Of a DNA stretch of 23,457 nt, positions 13,657 to 21,550 are shown in pieces. The DNA is from Pelotomaculum sp. (GTDB lineage Bacteria; Bacillota; Desulfotomaculia; Desulfotomaculales; Pelotomaculaceae). The stretch spans positions 1,050-24,506 of the forward strand of contig DNIT01000007.1 of NCBI GenBank assembly GCA_003489345.1. The letters are read 5' to 3'. A program made the position numbers and the translations under genes. Below the pieces are notes generated by a model, which made no database searches, had not been told where the DNA came from, and was given only the letters and a program-made list of their open reading frames with translations. Numbering within the stretch: the first letter of the stretch is position 1; each line of letters begins with the position of its first letter.

Positions 13657-14832
13657 GTGCGAGATTCTCTCTATTGGATCGGCAAGGCCAGGACTCAGAT
13701 GCTCCTGAAGTATCCCTTCTTCGGTACCCTGGCCCTCTACCTGGAACCAAAACTTGATCCGTCCACTCCGTCGATGAGGACGGAGGGTTTTACCCTCTCT
13801 TTCAACGATGAGTTTGTGCAGGACCTGGTCAATACCGGGGGTGTTAAACTATTAATGGGCTATCTGGTCCACGAAGTAATGCATGCAGCCCTCCAGCACA
13901 TCTGGCGGCGGAGCACCCGGGACCCGAAGCTCTGGGATATGGCCTGCGATTATGTCGTGAATCAAATCGTCAAAGACCAGGGACTTCCTCTACCGCCCGA
14001 CGCCCTATTAGACGAACGTTTTGAGGAAATGACAGCGGATGCCGTGTACAATATTCTAAAACAGGAAAACCCACCTAACAAAAATTCCGGCGGGGCGGGT
14101 GTGATCTCCTTCTCAGGACAAAATGATTCCGAGACGTATGACCAGCCCAACGGAAAAATCCTGGATGACCATTCCAAATGGGGTAAGAACAAATGCGGCC
14201 AGGATGAGTCTGACGACTCCAACAAGGATGCTTCGACCTGGAAGATGCGTACCGCCCAGATGGCCCAGCAAAAAGGTCACCTGCCCAATGGTCTGAAGCA
14301 GCTAATCGAAAAGCTCTTGTACCCCAAAGTGGACTGGAGGCAGGCTTTGGCTTCCTTTGTCCAGCCGACCCGGTCGGACTACACCTTCATACCGCCGGAC
14401 CGGCGTTTCGACTACGTCTTCCTGCCGGAGTTTGGAAATGAAGGAATCGAAGAAGTCGTTGTGGCCATTGATACGTCCGGTTCGGTTTGGCGTTTCTACA
14501 AGGAGTTCATCTCCGAACTGGTCGGTATTGTCTACTCCTATCCAGAGTTCAAGGGCTATATCGCCCATTGTGACGCGGCTGTCCAACTCTTTGAGGAGCT
14601 TGACCCGGAAAATATCCCGATGCAGTTTAAGGGTGGCGGCGGGACAAACTTCCGCCCTCTGTTTCAGGAAGTCGAAAAACGCGGTATCGAACCGTCGTTT
14701 ATGGTCTTCCTGACCGACGGAAATGCAACCTTCCCTAATGAGCCGCCTTCCTACCCCGTGCTATGGGTATTGACCGGAGAAAATCAGCCAATCCCTCCCT
14801 TCGGGGCTGTAGCATACATGAATTTAGAGTAA
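13657..14832 (+). CDS. VWA protein with N-terminal HExxH metallopeptidase-like domain (DUF2201/VWA-like)
   Basis: A 391-residue protein. Its N-terminal half carries HEVMH at 72-76, the zinc-binding HExxH motif of the putative metallopeptidase domain, with 'MACDYVVNQ' (95-103) as the likely following conserved segment. A low-complexity acidic/polar linker spans about 140-215. The C-terminal VWA-like domain has the MIDAS set DTSGS (272-276), T330 in GGGGTNF and D354 in FLTDG, so metal-ion-dependent protein binding is likely. Start is read as GTG 13657, with GGGAGG 7 bases upstream; the longer TTG frame at 13642 covers this site. It is the partner of the AAA+ ATPase encoded 18 bp upstream. Whether it acts as a protease is unknown. 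Confidence 0.9.
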   Translation: MRDSLYWIGKARTQMLLKYPFFGTLALYLEPKLDPSTPSMRTEGFTLSFNDEFVQDLVNTGGVKLLMGYLVHEVMHAALQHIWRRSTRDPKLWDMACDYVVNQIVKDQGLPLPPDALLDERFEEMTADAVYNILKQENPPNKNSGGAGVISFSGQNDSETYDQPNGKILDDHSKWGKNKCGQDESDDSNKDASTWKMRTAQMAQQKGHLPNGLKQLIEKLLYPKVDWRQALASFVQPTRSDYTFIPPDRRFDYVFLPEFGNEGIEEVVVAIDTSGSVWRFYKEFISELVGIVYSYPEFKGYIAHCDAAVQLFEELDPENIPMQFKGGGGTNFRPLFQEVEKRGIEPSFMVFLTDGNATFPNEPPSYPVLWVLTGENQPIPPFGAVAYMNLE

Positions 14833-14930
14833 GCCTCCCTCTTTTCCGGCTTTAATGCAAATTAATATAAATTTTCAGCCGATAGCTAATGTTAAGATTG
14901 TAAAAATAGTTATGGAAGGACATGGATAAT

Positions 14931-15965
14931 ATGAAAAATTTGTTTCAGAAGATGCATGAACATATTTCATCAGGTCAAAGCGTTGTGCTGGTCAGCATAA
15001 TTGCCAGTTCCGGCTCTACACCGAGAGGCGCAGGAGCAAGGATGCTTGTATGCGAAAATGGGGAATCCTTCGGCACGATAGGAGGCGGCGCCGTAGAACA
15101 TGAATCCCAGCAGCTTGCTAAAGAAGTGCTTTCCAGCAAACAGTCCTACTCCCAAGGTTTTAATCTTTCGCCGAATCAAGTTGCCGACCTGGGGATGATT
15201 TGTGGCGGGGATGTTACAGTTTATTTTCAGTATTTTGAGGGTGGGGATGAAAAAAGCATCGCGCTTCTGAAACTAATCATCGAGCTTTTTCATTGGAACG
15301 TAAATTCCTGGATTATTATGGATATCACGGATGAGGTGGCATGGGGTTTAGCCGTATATATGCAAGACCAGGGCCTATTTGGTTCCGAAAGTATAACGAC
15401 TACGGAGATTTTACCATTGTTGAGCAGTCAATGTGTTCTGGCTGTAAAAAACGACAGGAAATATTATATAGAACCTTTGGTACGGGCAGGCAAGGTTTGC
15501 ATTTTTGGCGGTGGACATGTAGCGCAAGATCTGGTTCAAATATTAACCCATATCGGCTTCCGTTGCATGGTTATTGAAGACCGGCCGGAATTTGCGAATA
15601 ATAGAATTTTCCCGCAGGCAGAAACCTATCTGGGGGACTTTAACAATATCGGTGCCAGCGTGCAAATCGAACCGAACGATTATGTCATAATAATGACCAG
15701 AGGACATCAGTATGATTATACGGTGCTGGTACAGGCTTTACGTACGGATGCCCTCTATATAGGCATGATCGGCAGCAAAACAAAATTATCTGCTATATTT
15801 AGAAAACTGGTTGATGAGGATGGGTTCACACAAGACGATATCCAAAAGATTTATTCACCGATTGGTTTGGACATTAAAGCGGAAACTCCGGCGGAAATCG
15901 CCATCAGTATTGCTGGCCAATTGATAGAAGTTCGCGCCAGCAATAGGCAAATCAGAACCTTGTAA
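14931..15965 (+). CDS. XdhC/CoxF-family molybdenum-cofactor maturation protein (normal domain order)
   Basis: XdhC proteins bind molybdenum cofactor and help insert its sulfurated form into xanthine-oxidase-family hydroxylases. Domain 1 (1-100) has STPRGAGARM (29-38), GTIGGGAVE (48-56) and LGMICGG (87-93), whose cysteine is the usual conserved one. Domain 2 is a Rossmann fold beginning IFGGGHVAQ at 191-199 and ending with 'PIGLDIKAETPAEIAISIAGQL'. The protein has 344 residues from ATG 14931. ATG 14922 is in frame but lies 1-2 bases from GGAAGGA, so 14931 is preferred. It lies 98 bp after the VWA gene on the same strand, so it may share a transcript with the AAA+/VWA cassette. No hydroxylase structural gene is nearby. 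Confidence 0.9.
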   Translation: MKNLFQKMHEHISSGQSVVLVSIIASSGSTPRGAGARMLVCENGESFGTIGGGAVEHESQQLAKEVLSSKQSYSQGFNLSPNQVADLGMICGGDVTVYFQYFEGGDEKSIALLKLIIELFHWNVNSWIIMDITDEVAWGLAVYMQDQGLFGSESITTTEILPLLSSQCVLAVKNDRKYYIEPLVRAGKVCIFGGGHVAQDLVQILTHIGFRCMVIEDRPEFANNRIFPQAETYLGDFNNIGASVQIEPNDYVIIMTRGHQYDYTVLVQALRTDALYIGMIGSKTKLSAIFRKLVDEDGFTQDDIQKIYSPIGLDIKAETPAEIAISIAGQLIEVRASNRQIRTL

Positions 15966-16017
15966 CCAAGGGCAGCATGATATAGGCATCAAAAAAAGTA
16001 CACAGTGTTCAGTGTAA

Positions 16018-16287
16018 ACCAAGTGCATCCTCTTATACCCCAGATGGGTCATAGGGGCCGTTGAAAGCTTCAGGTCTCTGGAAAAGCAAAATGACGAGCA
16101 GAGTAAAGAATTAGACCAGTCTGTAATTATGAGATTACATGAAGCCAACCGGCTGTTAGCCCAGATATGTGCCGATATTGGCAAAACGTACGGTTATCTT
16201 GTTCTGTTATTTATACCTGAACTCAATAACTCCTATTCATACTTGGAATCAATAGCTCCTAGTAAAAGCCCTATATTATTTGTATAA
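16018..16287 (+). pseudogene. Coding remnant (89 codons) without a start codon
   Basis: A single open frame runs from just after TAA at 16015 to TAA at 16285. It has a protein-like composition, for example 'AVESFRSLEKQNDEQSKE' and 'MRLHEANRLLAQICADIGKT', the latter forming a probable amphipathic helix. The only ATG lies two fifths of the way in and has no ribosome binding site. I do not recognise it. It is probably the 3' end of a decayed gene, filling most of the gap between xdhC and the DUF3795 gene. Confidence 0.35.
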
Positions 16288-16318
16288 TTAGTTTAACAAT
16301 ATCAGGAGGCCTAATTAT

Positions 16319-16651
16319 ATGGATAAAATGATGTCATACTGCGGGTTGATGTGCAATGATTGCGACGCATACAAGGCTACAGTAAATAATGACGACATGT
16401 TAAGAAAGCAAACCGCTGAAAATTGGAGCAAGATATATGGCACGCGTATTGAAGCTGAAGAAATAAATTGTCTCGGGTGCAAGTCAGATGTTATTTTCTT
16501 TAATTGCGTAAAATGCGAAGTTAGAGGCTGTAATATGGTAAAAGACCTGAATAATTGCTCTGAATGTGAAGAATTTCCATGTAATATACTGGAGGAAATA
16601 TTAGATGAGGCTTTTGCCATAAAAAAAATGCAGGATCTATTGGAGCAATGA
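16319..16651 (+). CDS. DUF3795-family cysteine-rich protein
   Basis: A 110-residue small protein rich in cysteine, with CGLMCNDC at 8-15, C51xxC54 (NCLGC) and three further pairs, including 'NCVKCEVRGC' and 'CSECEEFPC'. The opening 'SYCGLMCNDCDAYKAT' and the spacing of the later cysteines fit the DUF3795 family, which probably binds zinc or iron-sulfur clusters. No function has been established. ATG 16319 has AGGAGG 9 bases upstream. A TATAAT-like box at 16284 overlaps the end of the preceding remnant. The next gene begins about 110 bp downstream. Confidence 0.85.
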   Translation: MDKMMSYCGLMCNDCDAYKATVNNDDMLRKQTAENWSKIYGTRIEAEEINCLGCKSDVIFFNCVKCEVRGCNMVKDLNNCSECEEFPCNILEEILDEAFAIKKMQDLLEQ

Positions 16652-16758
16652 TCCGGACATGTGTCCCGCGCCTTGTTTACATGAGCCCCAGTTTTTATGC
16701 AACGCCAGCTAATACTCTAAAGCTATTAGTTATAAATGTAGGGAGGGGACTGGAACGG

Positions 16759-17106
16759 ATGGAAGAGTTGTACCGGTTAGAAAGTGAACCTTTTGAAGTT
16801 ATTTTAAAACCTTTTCGCGAATACTTGAAAAAAGCTTGGAAAACTGGATATTATTGTCCAATGGCGGATTTAGGTGACTTCAAAACTTCCGCCCAGTTAA
16901 TTTTTGGGGAGTTGGTCATAACACCTAAGGATTTACATTACGATCAAAGCCTTAAAGTTTTACAAGCAAAGATTTATGTATATGATGAACAAGTCTGGGA
17001 GGTTCGTATTACTGACGGCCGGGAAATGAAATATGAATTCACCAACGGCACGGAAGGCTACAAGATATTAACCGAAGAAGAAATAGACAATCTTTTAAAA
17101 TTATAA
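16759..17106 (+). CDS. Hypothetical protein
   Basis: A 115-residue soluble protein that I do not recognise, with alternating polar and hydrophobic segments such as 'LIFGELVITPKDLHYD' and 'LQAKIYVYDEQVWEVRITDG'. It looks like a mixed alpha/beta fold with a possible beta-sheet end. ATG 16759 is chosen because GGGAGGGG lies about 10 bases upstream, whereas the longer frame from 16648 would overlap the preceding gene and cover the ribosome binding site. It is followed by a clear intrinsic terminator. There are no catalytic motifs, membrane segments or cysteine pairs. Confidence 0.6.
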   Translation: MEELYRLESEPFEVILKPFREYLKKAWKTGYYCPMADLGDFKTSAQLIFGELVITPKDLHYDQSLKVLQAKIYVYDEQVWEVRITDGREMKYEFTNGTEGYKILTEEEIDNLLKL

Positions 17107-17120
17107 AAGCAGGTATAAAG

Positions 17121-17155
17121 AAGCCATCTCCTTAATTTTACAAGAGATGGCTTTT
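17121..17155 (+). terminator. Rho-independent terminator, nested in a larger inverted repeat
   Basis: The perfect 10-bp stem AAGCCATCTC / GAGATGGCTT has a 13-base loop and is followed by TTCT. It is enclosed by a second perfect 12-bp inverted repeat, TATAAAAGCAGG (17102-17113) and CCTGCTTTTATA (17176-17187). Confidence 0.8.
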
Positions 17156-17214
17156 CTACTGTTACCGCCTTGTTTCCTGCTTTTATATGACTTACTTACC
17201 CCAAGTAACCTACA

Positions 17215-17649
17215 TCACCATGGGCTGTAGTTTATTGTTCCCGTGAAAGGCTCACAGGTTCCTACCCTTACAAAAAATAATCCCCAATTTTTAAGAATTT
17301 GTTTTACTTCTGCAACTGGATCATCATTATTGTTATCCCTAGAGCACACAGGAGGAATAATGATATATGTTCCAGCTTTTTTATCAAAAGCTGTAAGTTT
17401 TTCCTTGGCATGCTCATCATTATAAGTTAAGCATGTTTCAATTTCAAATACCAAAGAACTATTGTTATCTATAGCAGTTACATCTGGTATATAACCGTTA
17501 AGTTCACGAAAAGACCCTTCCGGCCAATTAATATGATCAGCACGCACGCTGTATCCCCTTGAAACTAAATCATTAGCGATATATCTAACCATGTTGTCAT
17601 GGCTTATTTGTGAATTAGCTGAGCGTTTTGTGTTATTTCTTTTCTCCAA
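17215..17649 (-). CDS. Orphan protein with a possible PD-(D/E)XK-type nuclease core
   Basis: A 144-residue protein. The middle reads 'GYIPDVTAID' (about 52-61), then 'LVFEIETCLTYND' (about 66-78). D followed by ExE about 10 residues on, with hydrophobic strands between, is the arrangement of a restriction-endonuclease-like fold, though the usual lysine is missing (E-I-E, not E-x-K). The strand 'TYIIIPP' and helix 'VAEVKQILKNWGLFFVRVG' that follow also fit that fold. The start is TTG 17649, with AGGAG 5 bases upstream. It is AT-rich, alone, and convergent with the preceding gene. No modification or helicase gene is next to it. Confidence 0.55.
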   Translation of the reverse strand: MEKRNNTKRSANSQISHDNMVRYIANDLVSRGYSVRADHINWPEGSFRELNGYIPDVTAIDNNSSLVFEIETCLTYNDEHAKEKLTAFDKKAGTYIIIPPVCSRDNNNDDPVAEVKQILKNWGLFFVRVGTCEPFTGTINYSPW

Positions 17650-17740
17650 TCATTCTCCTGCTTTCCGGAAAAAATATTCATAATTATATATTTCTATAAA
17701 AAATAATTTTTCACTGTCTAACATCATTAAAAACCTATTT

Positions 17741-18175
17741 TTAGTAATTATTCCCGTGTTCATACCTTTCAATGGTTTGGCGAAGGACGTCAGGAATAGG
17801 CTTTATTGCTCCTATCTTCGGGTTATAGCTTACGTAGAGAATCTCTGCTGAAAACAATACACCCTCCTCTTCGTCCCTAGTAATAATAAACTCCATAACC
17901 AAGCTTGTATTTCCAATTTTTACTGTTCTACACCAGATATTTAGCCAATCATACATTGCTGCGGGTTTACTGTACTCCAAGGTTGCCTTTTTGATAACAC
18001 GATCAATTATTTCACTCTGCTCAAGCTCAAATAGATCAATTTGAAGCACTTCACAAAAATACTCGCTTGCAGCAATATTAATATAATTGAGGTAGTTTGA
18101 GTTAAATACAATCTGTTGGGTATCAACTTCGGAATAACGAACTCTTAATCTATGTTTAAAACGATAGCCTTTCAC
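17741..18175 (-). CDS. Hotdog-fold acyl-CoA thioesterase (4-hydroxybenzoyl-CoA thioesterase / YbgC-like)
   Basis: A 144-residue protein. The opening 'RYSEVDTQQIVFNSNYLNYI' (13-32) is the signature of the 4HBT group, with D18 in the place of the catalytic aspartate. It probably hydrolyses an acyl- or aroyl-CoA thioester in the cytoplasm. GTG 18175 follows GGTGG by 6 bases. It lies 92 bp after the stop of the acyl-CoA ligase on the same strand, which suggests one operon where the ligase makes and the thioesterase breaks or proofreads the same CoA ester. The substrate is unknown; an aromatic acid is one option, given the ligase family. Confidence 0.85.
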   Translation of the reverse strand: MKGYRFKHRLRVRYSEVDTQQIVFNSNYLNYINIAASEYFCEVLQIDLFELEQSEIIDRVIKKATLEYSKPAAMYDWLNIWCRTVKIGNTSLVMEFIITRDEEEGVLFSAEILYVSYNPKIGAIKPIPDVLRQTIERYEHGNNY

Positions 18176-18266
18176 CTTAATCCACCTTGCTTAAACTCAG
18201 CTGAAATATTAAAGCACATAGGAACTAATACGTTAAAATTTTAGTTAACTTTGACGCGGTTCTCTA

Positions 18267-19619
18267 TTATCTAAGATCACGGAAGCGTTTTGCTTTCAGT
18301 TTGTATATGGGAAGTGTCCCCGGAGGTATTACTTCCACATCCATATTAATCATAAAAGCATTATGCAAGGCCTCAGCGACCTTCTTGCTGATATTATCCC
18401 ACAGTTCTGCTTCTATATTTTTTTGTGGCTCTATTCGCACTTTTATCCTATCCATCCCGTTACTACCTTTGAACGCATGGTACTCATAATTATCAGAACA
18501 ATCCTCAATTCCCCGTATTACATTTTCAATTCCCGCTACGGATACACAAACTCCCCTAACTTTTATGATATCGCCTACACGCCCTTTAAACCCCTTAAAT
18601 TTGCTGAGCGTCCTCCCACACGGGCAGGCAGTATCTGTTTCTATGCCACGCACCATATCACCAGTTTCAAACCTGATGCAAGGATGCGTTTTTTGGACCA
18701 AATCGGTAATCACTAATTTTCCGGGAGCACCGGGTTCAACCGGTTCGTTTGTCTCAGGATCCAATACTTCAAAATATAATAGATCTTCGTTTAAATGTCC
18801 CGTTCCTTCTTCACACAGCCACGCTATACAATTTGTCTCCTGCGTTCCGCTATAATCATATATTTTACTTCCCCATGCCTTTTCCAAACGCAGACCGGTA
18901 TTTGGAGCAGACATTGCGCCGGGTTCACCGGCAGTACATATCACTCTTACTCCCAGTTTCCGGGGATCAACACCATGTTCCTCGGCAACGCTTGCTAAAT
19001 GTAAAAGATATGTCGGCGTTCCCATCAATACGGTTATTCCCAGCTTTTCAATCATTGTAAGACGTAACGAACTGTCCCATGTACCACCTGGAACTACTAA
19101 AGATCCGATCAAATGCTCACAAGAGTCGTAGGAGGAAGCAAGTCCCATAAAAGGCGTGAAACCGTAAGCAACGTGGACTATATCTTCCTTCCTTACGCCT
19201 GCTGCCCACGCGCTCCGCACATGGCCTTCGCAATAAGTCCCGAAGTAATCTTCCTCGGTAAAGGGTATCAGCACAGGTCTGCCGGTAGTCCCCGAAGTCA
19301 TGCCAATACGAATGATTGGCCCGCGTCCGGGAACGCACATCATTCCATACGGGGGATTCTTCTCCTGGCTTTCGCGGATTTCTTCTTTCGTCAAACGGGG
19401 TATATACCTTATATCCTCCAAGGTTTTTAATCTCTCAGGATAAAAGCCGCTTTCTTGCCATTTTTCGTGATAAAAAGAACTTTTCGTCCAAAGATAATTG
19501 ACTTGTTCAAGCAATCTATTATATTGAAGTCTTTTGATCTCGCTCGGCGGCATAGTTTCCGCCGGAGACCAATACTTGTAATCAACCTCTGTAGTTTGTC
19601 GAAGTCCCCTCATGAACAT
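18267..19619 (-). CDS. PaaK-family (phenylacetate-CoA ligase-like) aryl/acyl-CoA ligase
   Basis: This is an AMP-forming CoA ligase that activates a carboxylic acid through an acyl-adenylate. With ATG 19619 it has 450 residues, the usual PaaK size. MTSGTTGRP is the ATP-binding loop, DYSGTQETNC the adenylation segment, and RFETGDMVR the aspartate that binds ribose. CPCGRTLSKFKGFKGRVGD with KVRGVCV is the C-terminal hinge and A8-like motif. An in-frame GTG at 19640 is possible; AAGGAGAG then lies inside the gene and about 11 bases before ATG 19619, so the shorter form is used here. The substrate is not determined; phenylacetate, benzoate-like acids or coenzyme-bound acids are all handled by relatives. 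It is followed by the hotdog thioesterase gene. Confidence 0.92.
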   Translation of the reverse strand: MFMRGLRQTTEVDYKYWSPAETMPPSEIKRLQYNRLLEQVNYLWTKSSFYHEKWQESGFYPERLKTLEDIRYIPRLTKEEIRESQEKNPPYGMMCVPGRGPIIRIGMTSGTTGRPVLIPFTEEDYFGTYCEGHVRSAWAAGVRKEDIVHVAYGFTPFMGLASSYDSCEHLIGSLVVPGGTWDSSLRLTMIEKLGITVLMGTPTYLLHLASVAEEHGVDPRKLGVRVICTAGEPGAMSAPNTGLRLEKAWGSKIYDYSGTQETNCIAWLCEEGTGHLNEDLLYFEVLDPETNEPVEPGAPGKLVITDLVQKTHPCIRFETGDMVRGIETDTACPCGRTLSKFKGFKGRVGDIIKVRGVCVSVAGIENVIRGIEDCSDNYEYHAFKGSNGMDRIKVRIEPQKNIEAELWDNISKKVAEALHNAFMINMDVEVIPPGTLPIYKLKAKRFRDLR

Positions 19620-19708
19620 TTTTTCAGCACTCTCCTTCACTTAAGACTACCTCTGGCTAGAAATCACAAGTTGCTTCATTCAGGCTAAGTTAGTCTAACA
19701 GAGCTTCT

Positions 19709-19843
19709 TCAATATGAGCCAGGATTAATCCCGTGAAACCTATGATATAACTCATTAGGCGCTTCTCCAGTGATACCAATACTCTTCCGATTCAGTAATG
19801 TACTTTCCGGTACACCCGTCCCTCGTGTCGTAAAAAAAGACAT
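19709..19843 (-). pseudogene. Short protein-like frame, possible remnant
   Basis: A 44-codon frame beginning with ATG and containing 'PESTLLNRKSIGITGEAPNE'. There is no good ribosome binding site. A different frame over the same bases also reads as protein-like, which points to a frameshifted relic rather than a working gene. I do not recognise the family. Confidence 0.2.
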
Positions 19844-20573
19844 TCTTAATAGCGCAAAACTAAAAGATGAAGCCAGTCGCCGTAACTACTCTTACGCTCC
19901 CAACCGGAGCCATTCGGGTTATCTTATTAGCTCCCCCTCCTTGACCTATAATATAAACACTTTTTTTTCAAGCAGTTGATACTTATTTGAAGCTCTGCTT
20001 TATATTCAACCGTCCCTGTTGCGCACCCCAGGTGGCTCATGTTTTTGGATCCCAATCAGCAGCTCAAATCCGGCAATGATTTCTACATTATATCCTGCTT
20101 CCATTGGCACAGATTAAGGCTTCTTCCAAAGTGTACTACATTAGAGATTAGCTTGAAATGTTAGCATATTAATCAAGATCTGATACAATGTTTATTCTAT
20201 GCTAGTTTTATTAGCAATAAGATATGGTTCTACTTAAATAAATTGTTCTATGTTATAGCAATTATTTAATAATTACTAACTTTTAAATTTATTTTACCAC
20301 CCGTTAATAAATAAATGAAATATGCGTTCGAGATTGCATTAATCATTTATACTTATTAATGGAATGAATATACATTGCATTTTTATTCTGAACTTCGTTT
20401 TTTCAATACAGTGTCTTAAATATTTCTGCTTTTAAATTACCCAATCAATAACAATAATCAGTGACATTAATCATATTAGCTGTAACTTTTTTGACTTGAT
20501 TACATTGGGAATTATTTATATTTTCTGATAAAAAGCCGGGAAATGCTTCTATTTATAAACGCTTTTTAAAAGA

Positions 20574-20618
20574 AAAGGACTTCCGGAAACCCTTTATGGG
20601 AATTCACACAAGTCCTTT
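20574..20618 (-). terminator. Probable terminator of the molybdenum-hydroxylase accessory operon
   Basis: On the minus strand AAAGGACTT (20618-20610) pairs with AAGTCCTTT (20582-20574), a perfect 9-bp stem. It has an inner CCC/GGG pair and is followed by TCTTTT. It lies about 120 bp after the yqeB stop. Confidence 0.55.
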
Positions 20619-20740
20619 CCATAGATTTCTCCTTGAGGGAGTATCACAAGGTAAATCTACACAGGTTTTTCAATACGTTATTTCTTAACACAACCTCCCT
20701 GCTTTTATGTCAAAAATTTCCTTCGAGCCATAATTACATC

Positions 20741-21550
20741 TCACGGAAATCTACCTGCTTTTAGAAAATGATATACCGCCTCCAAAACACCCCCGCCAAC
20801 AGCCAGCGCTTTATCGGAGATGGTATCATATTCAGCATTTTCACGCGGGTCGATGTCACCTATCTTGGTCCCCTTGGGAACCCGGGTCCCTTCTTTGAGC
20901 ATACCCCTTACCATTCCCGTCATTTCCGCATATACCGGGGTTGTATCAACATGGGCCACTACTTCCCCTTTTTCCACCTGCTCGCCGATGCAACGGCGAG
21001 GCGTCACAACCCCGTCCACCGGCGCCCGCAACAGCCTCTCCAGGGTATAGCCGTCAACAGCGCTCGGAGAGCCTGTATCTGGAATAGCGCTGCCGCTGTA
21101 GATAACCCGCCCCAGGCGGTGTCCCCTGCAGGTTTCAATAACCGCGTGAACATCAACGCCGGCTGTAAAGCCCGGCCCCAGGCCGATTACCAGTGGAGCA
21201 TCCTCAATAGCGGTATTGAGATTACGCTTTGCCATTATCGCGTCCACTACCACTGCGGGACGAGCCAGCTTTACTACGACTGCTTCGGGGTCTACCAACA
21301 CCGGGATGATCCTTTTTCCCAACAAAGACAGGGCCTCTTCCACCGAACCGGCCAGGCAGGCGTCTATTCCTTCTATGGTAACCCTGCCCGCGTATACGGC
21401 CTCGGCAAACGACACCGTCCTTCTAACTACCAGCGGGCGAGCTATTTCGGTCATGATCACGTCCAGACCGCTGTTATATAGACGGTAAGCTACTCCTGAG
21501 GCGAGGTCGCCGGCTCCTCTTATTACTACCAGTGGTTTATTTTTAATCAT
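20741..21550 (-). CDS. yqeB: YqeB-type selenium-dependent molybdenum hydroxylase accessory protein
   Basis: A 269-residue protein of the EF2563/YqeB family, which is found with XdhC and molybdopterin-binding proteins next to selenium-dependent molybdenum hydroxylases. Its exact step is unproven. The start 'VVIRGAGDLASGVAYRL' (8-24 or so) is a Rossmann-like dinucleotide loop. A later segment, 'PLVIGLGPGFTAGVDVHAVIET', carries the family GPGF motif. The C-terminal 90 residues contain a biotinyl-lipoyl-like beta barrel pattern ('APVDGVVTP...GEQVEKGEVVAHVD'). ATG 21550 overlaps the end of xdhC by 8 bases and is probably translated by coupling; ATG 21565 further upstream is the alternative. It is the last gene of the operon. 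Confidence 0.92.
   Translation of the reverse strand: MIKNKPLVVIRGAGDLASGVAYRLYNSGLDVIMTEIARPLVVRRTVSFAEAVYAGRVTIEGIDACLAGSVEEALSLLGKRIIPVLVDPEAVVVKLARPAVVVDAIMAKRNLNTAIEDAPLVIGLGPGFTAGVDVHAVIETCRGHRLGRVIYSGSAIPDTGSPSAVDGYTLERLLRAPVDGVVTPRRCIGEQVEKGEVVAHVDTTPVYAEMTGMVRGMLKEGTRVPKGTKIGDIDPRENAEYDTISDKALAVGGGVLEAVYHFLKAGRFP

Larger units (their letters stand above)
19620..20740. other. Long gene-poor region with decayed coding traces and a terminator
   Basis: No gene of normal length. On the minus strand, 19690-20150 has stretches that read as protein in shifting frames with stops between them, including a 44-codon frame (19709-19843), which suggests an old pseudogene. From about 20160 to 20570 the sequence is very AT-rich with no structure seen. 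A hairpin at 20574-20618 ends the yqeB operon. The region separates two convergently placed blocks of Mo-hydroxylase-related genes. Confidence 0.4.

Noticed and set aside
15855..16184. 109-residue minus-strand frame
   Set aside because: It overlaps the xdhC 3' end and the plus-strand coding remnant; shadow composition.
19770..19979. 69-residue plus-strand frame
   Set aside because: No ribosome binding site; the opposite strand reads as more protein-like, and neither is clearly a gene.
20768..21481. 237-residue plus-strand frame
   Set aside because: Exactly antisense to yqeB; high GC-rich third positions keep the opposite frame open.
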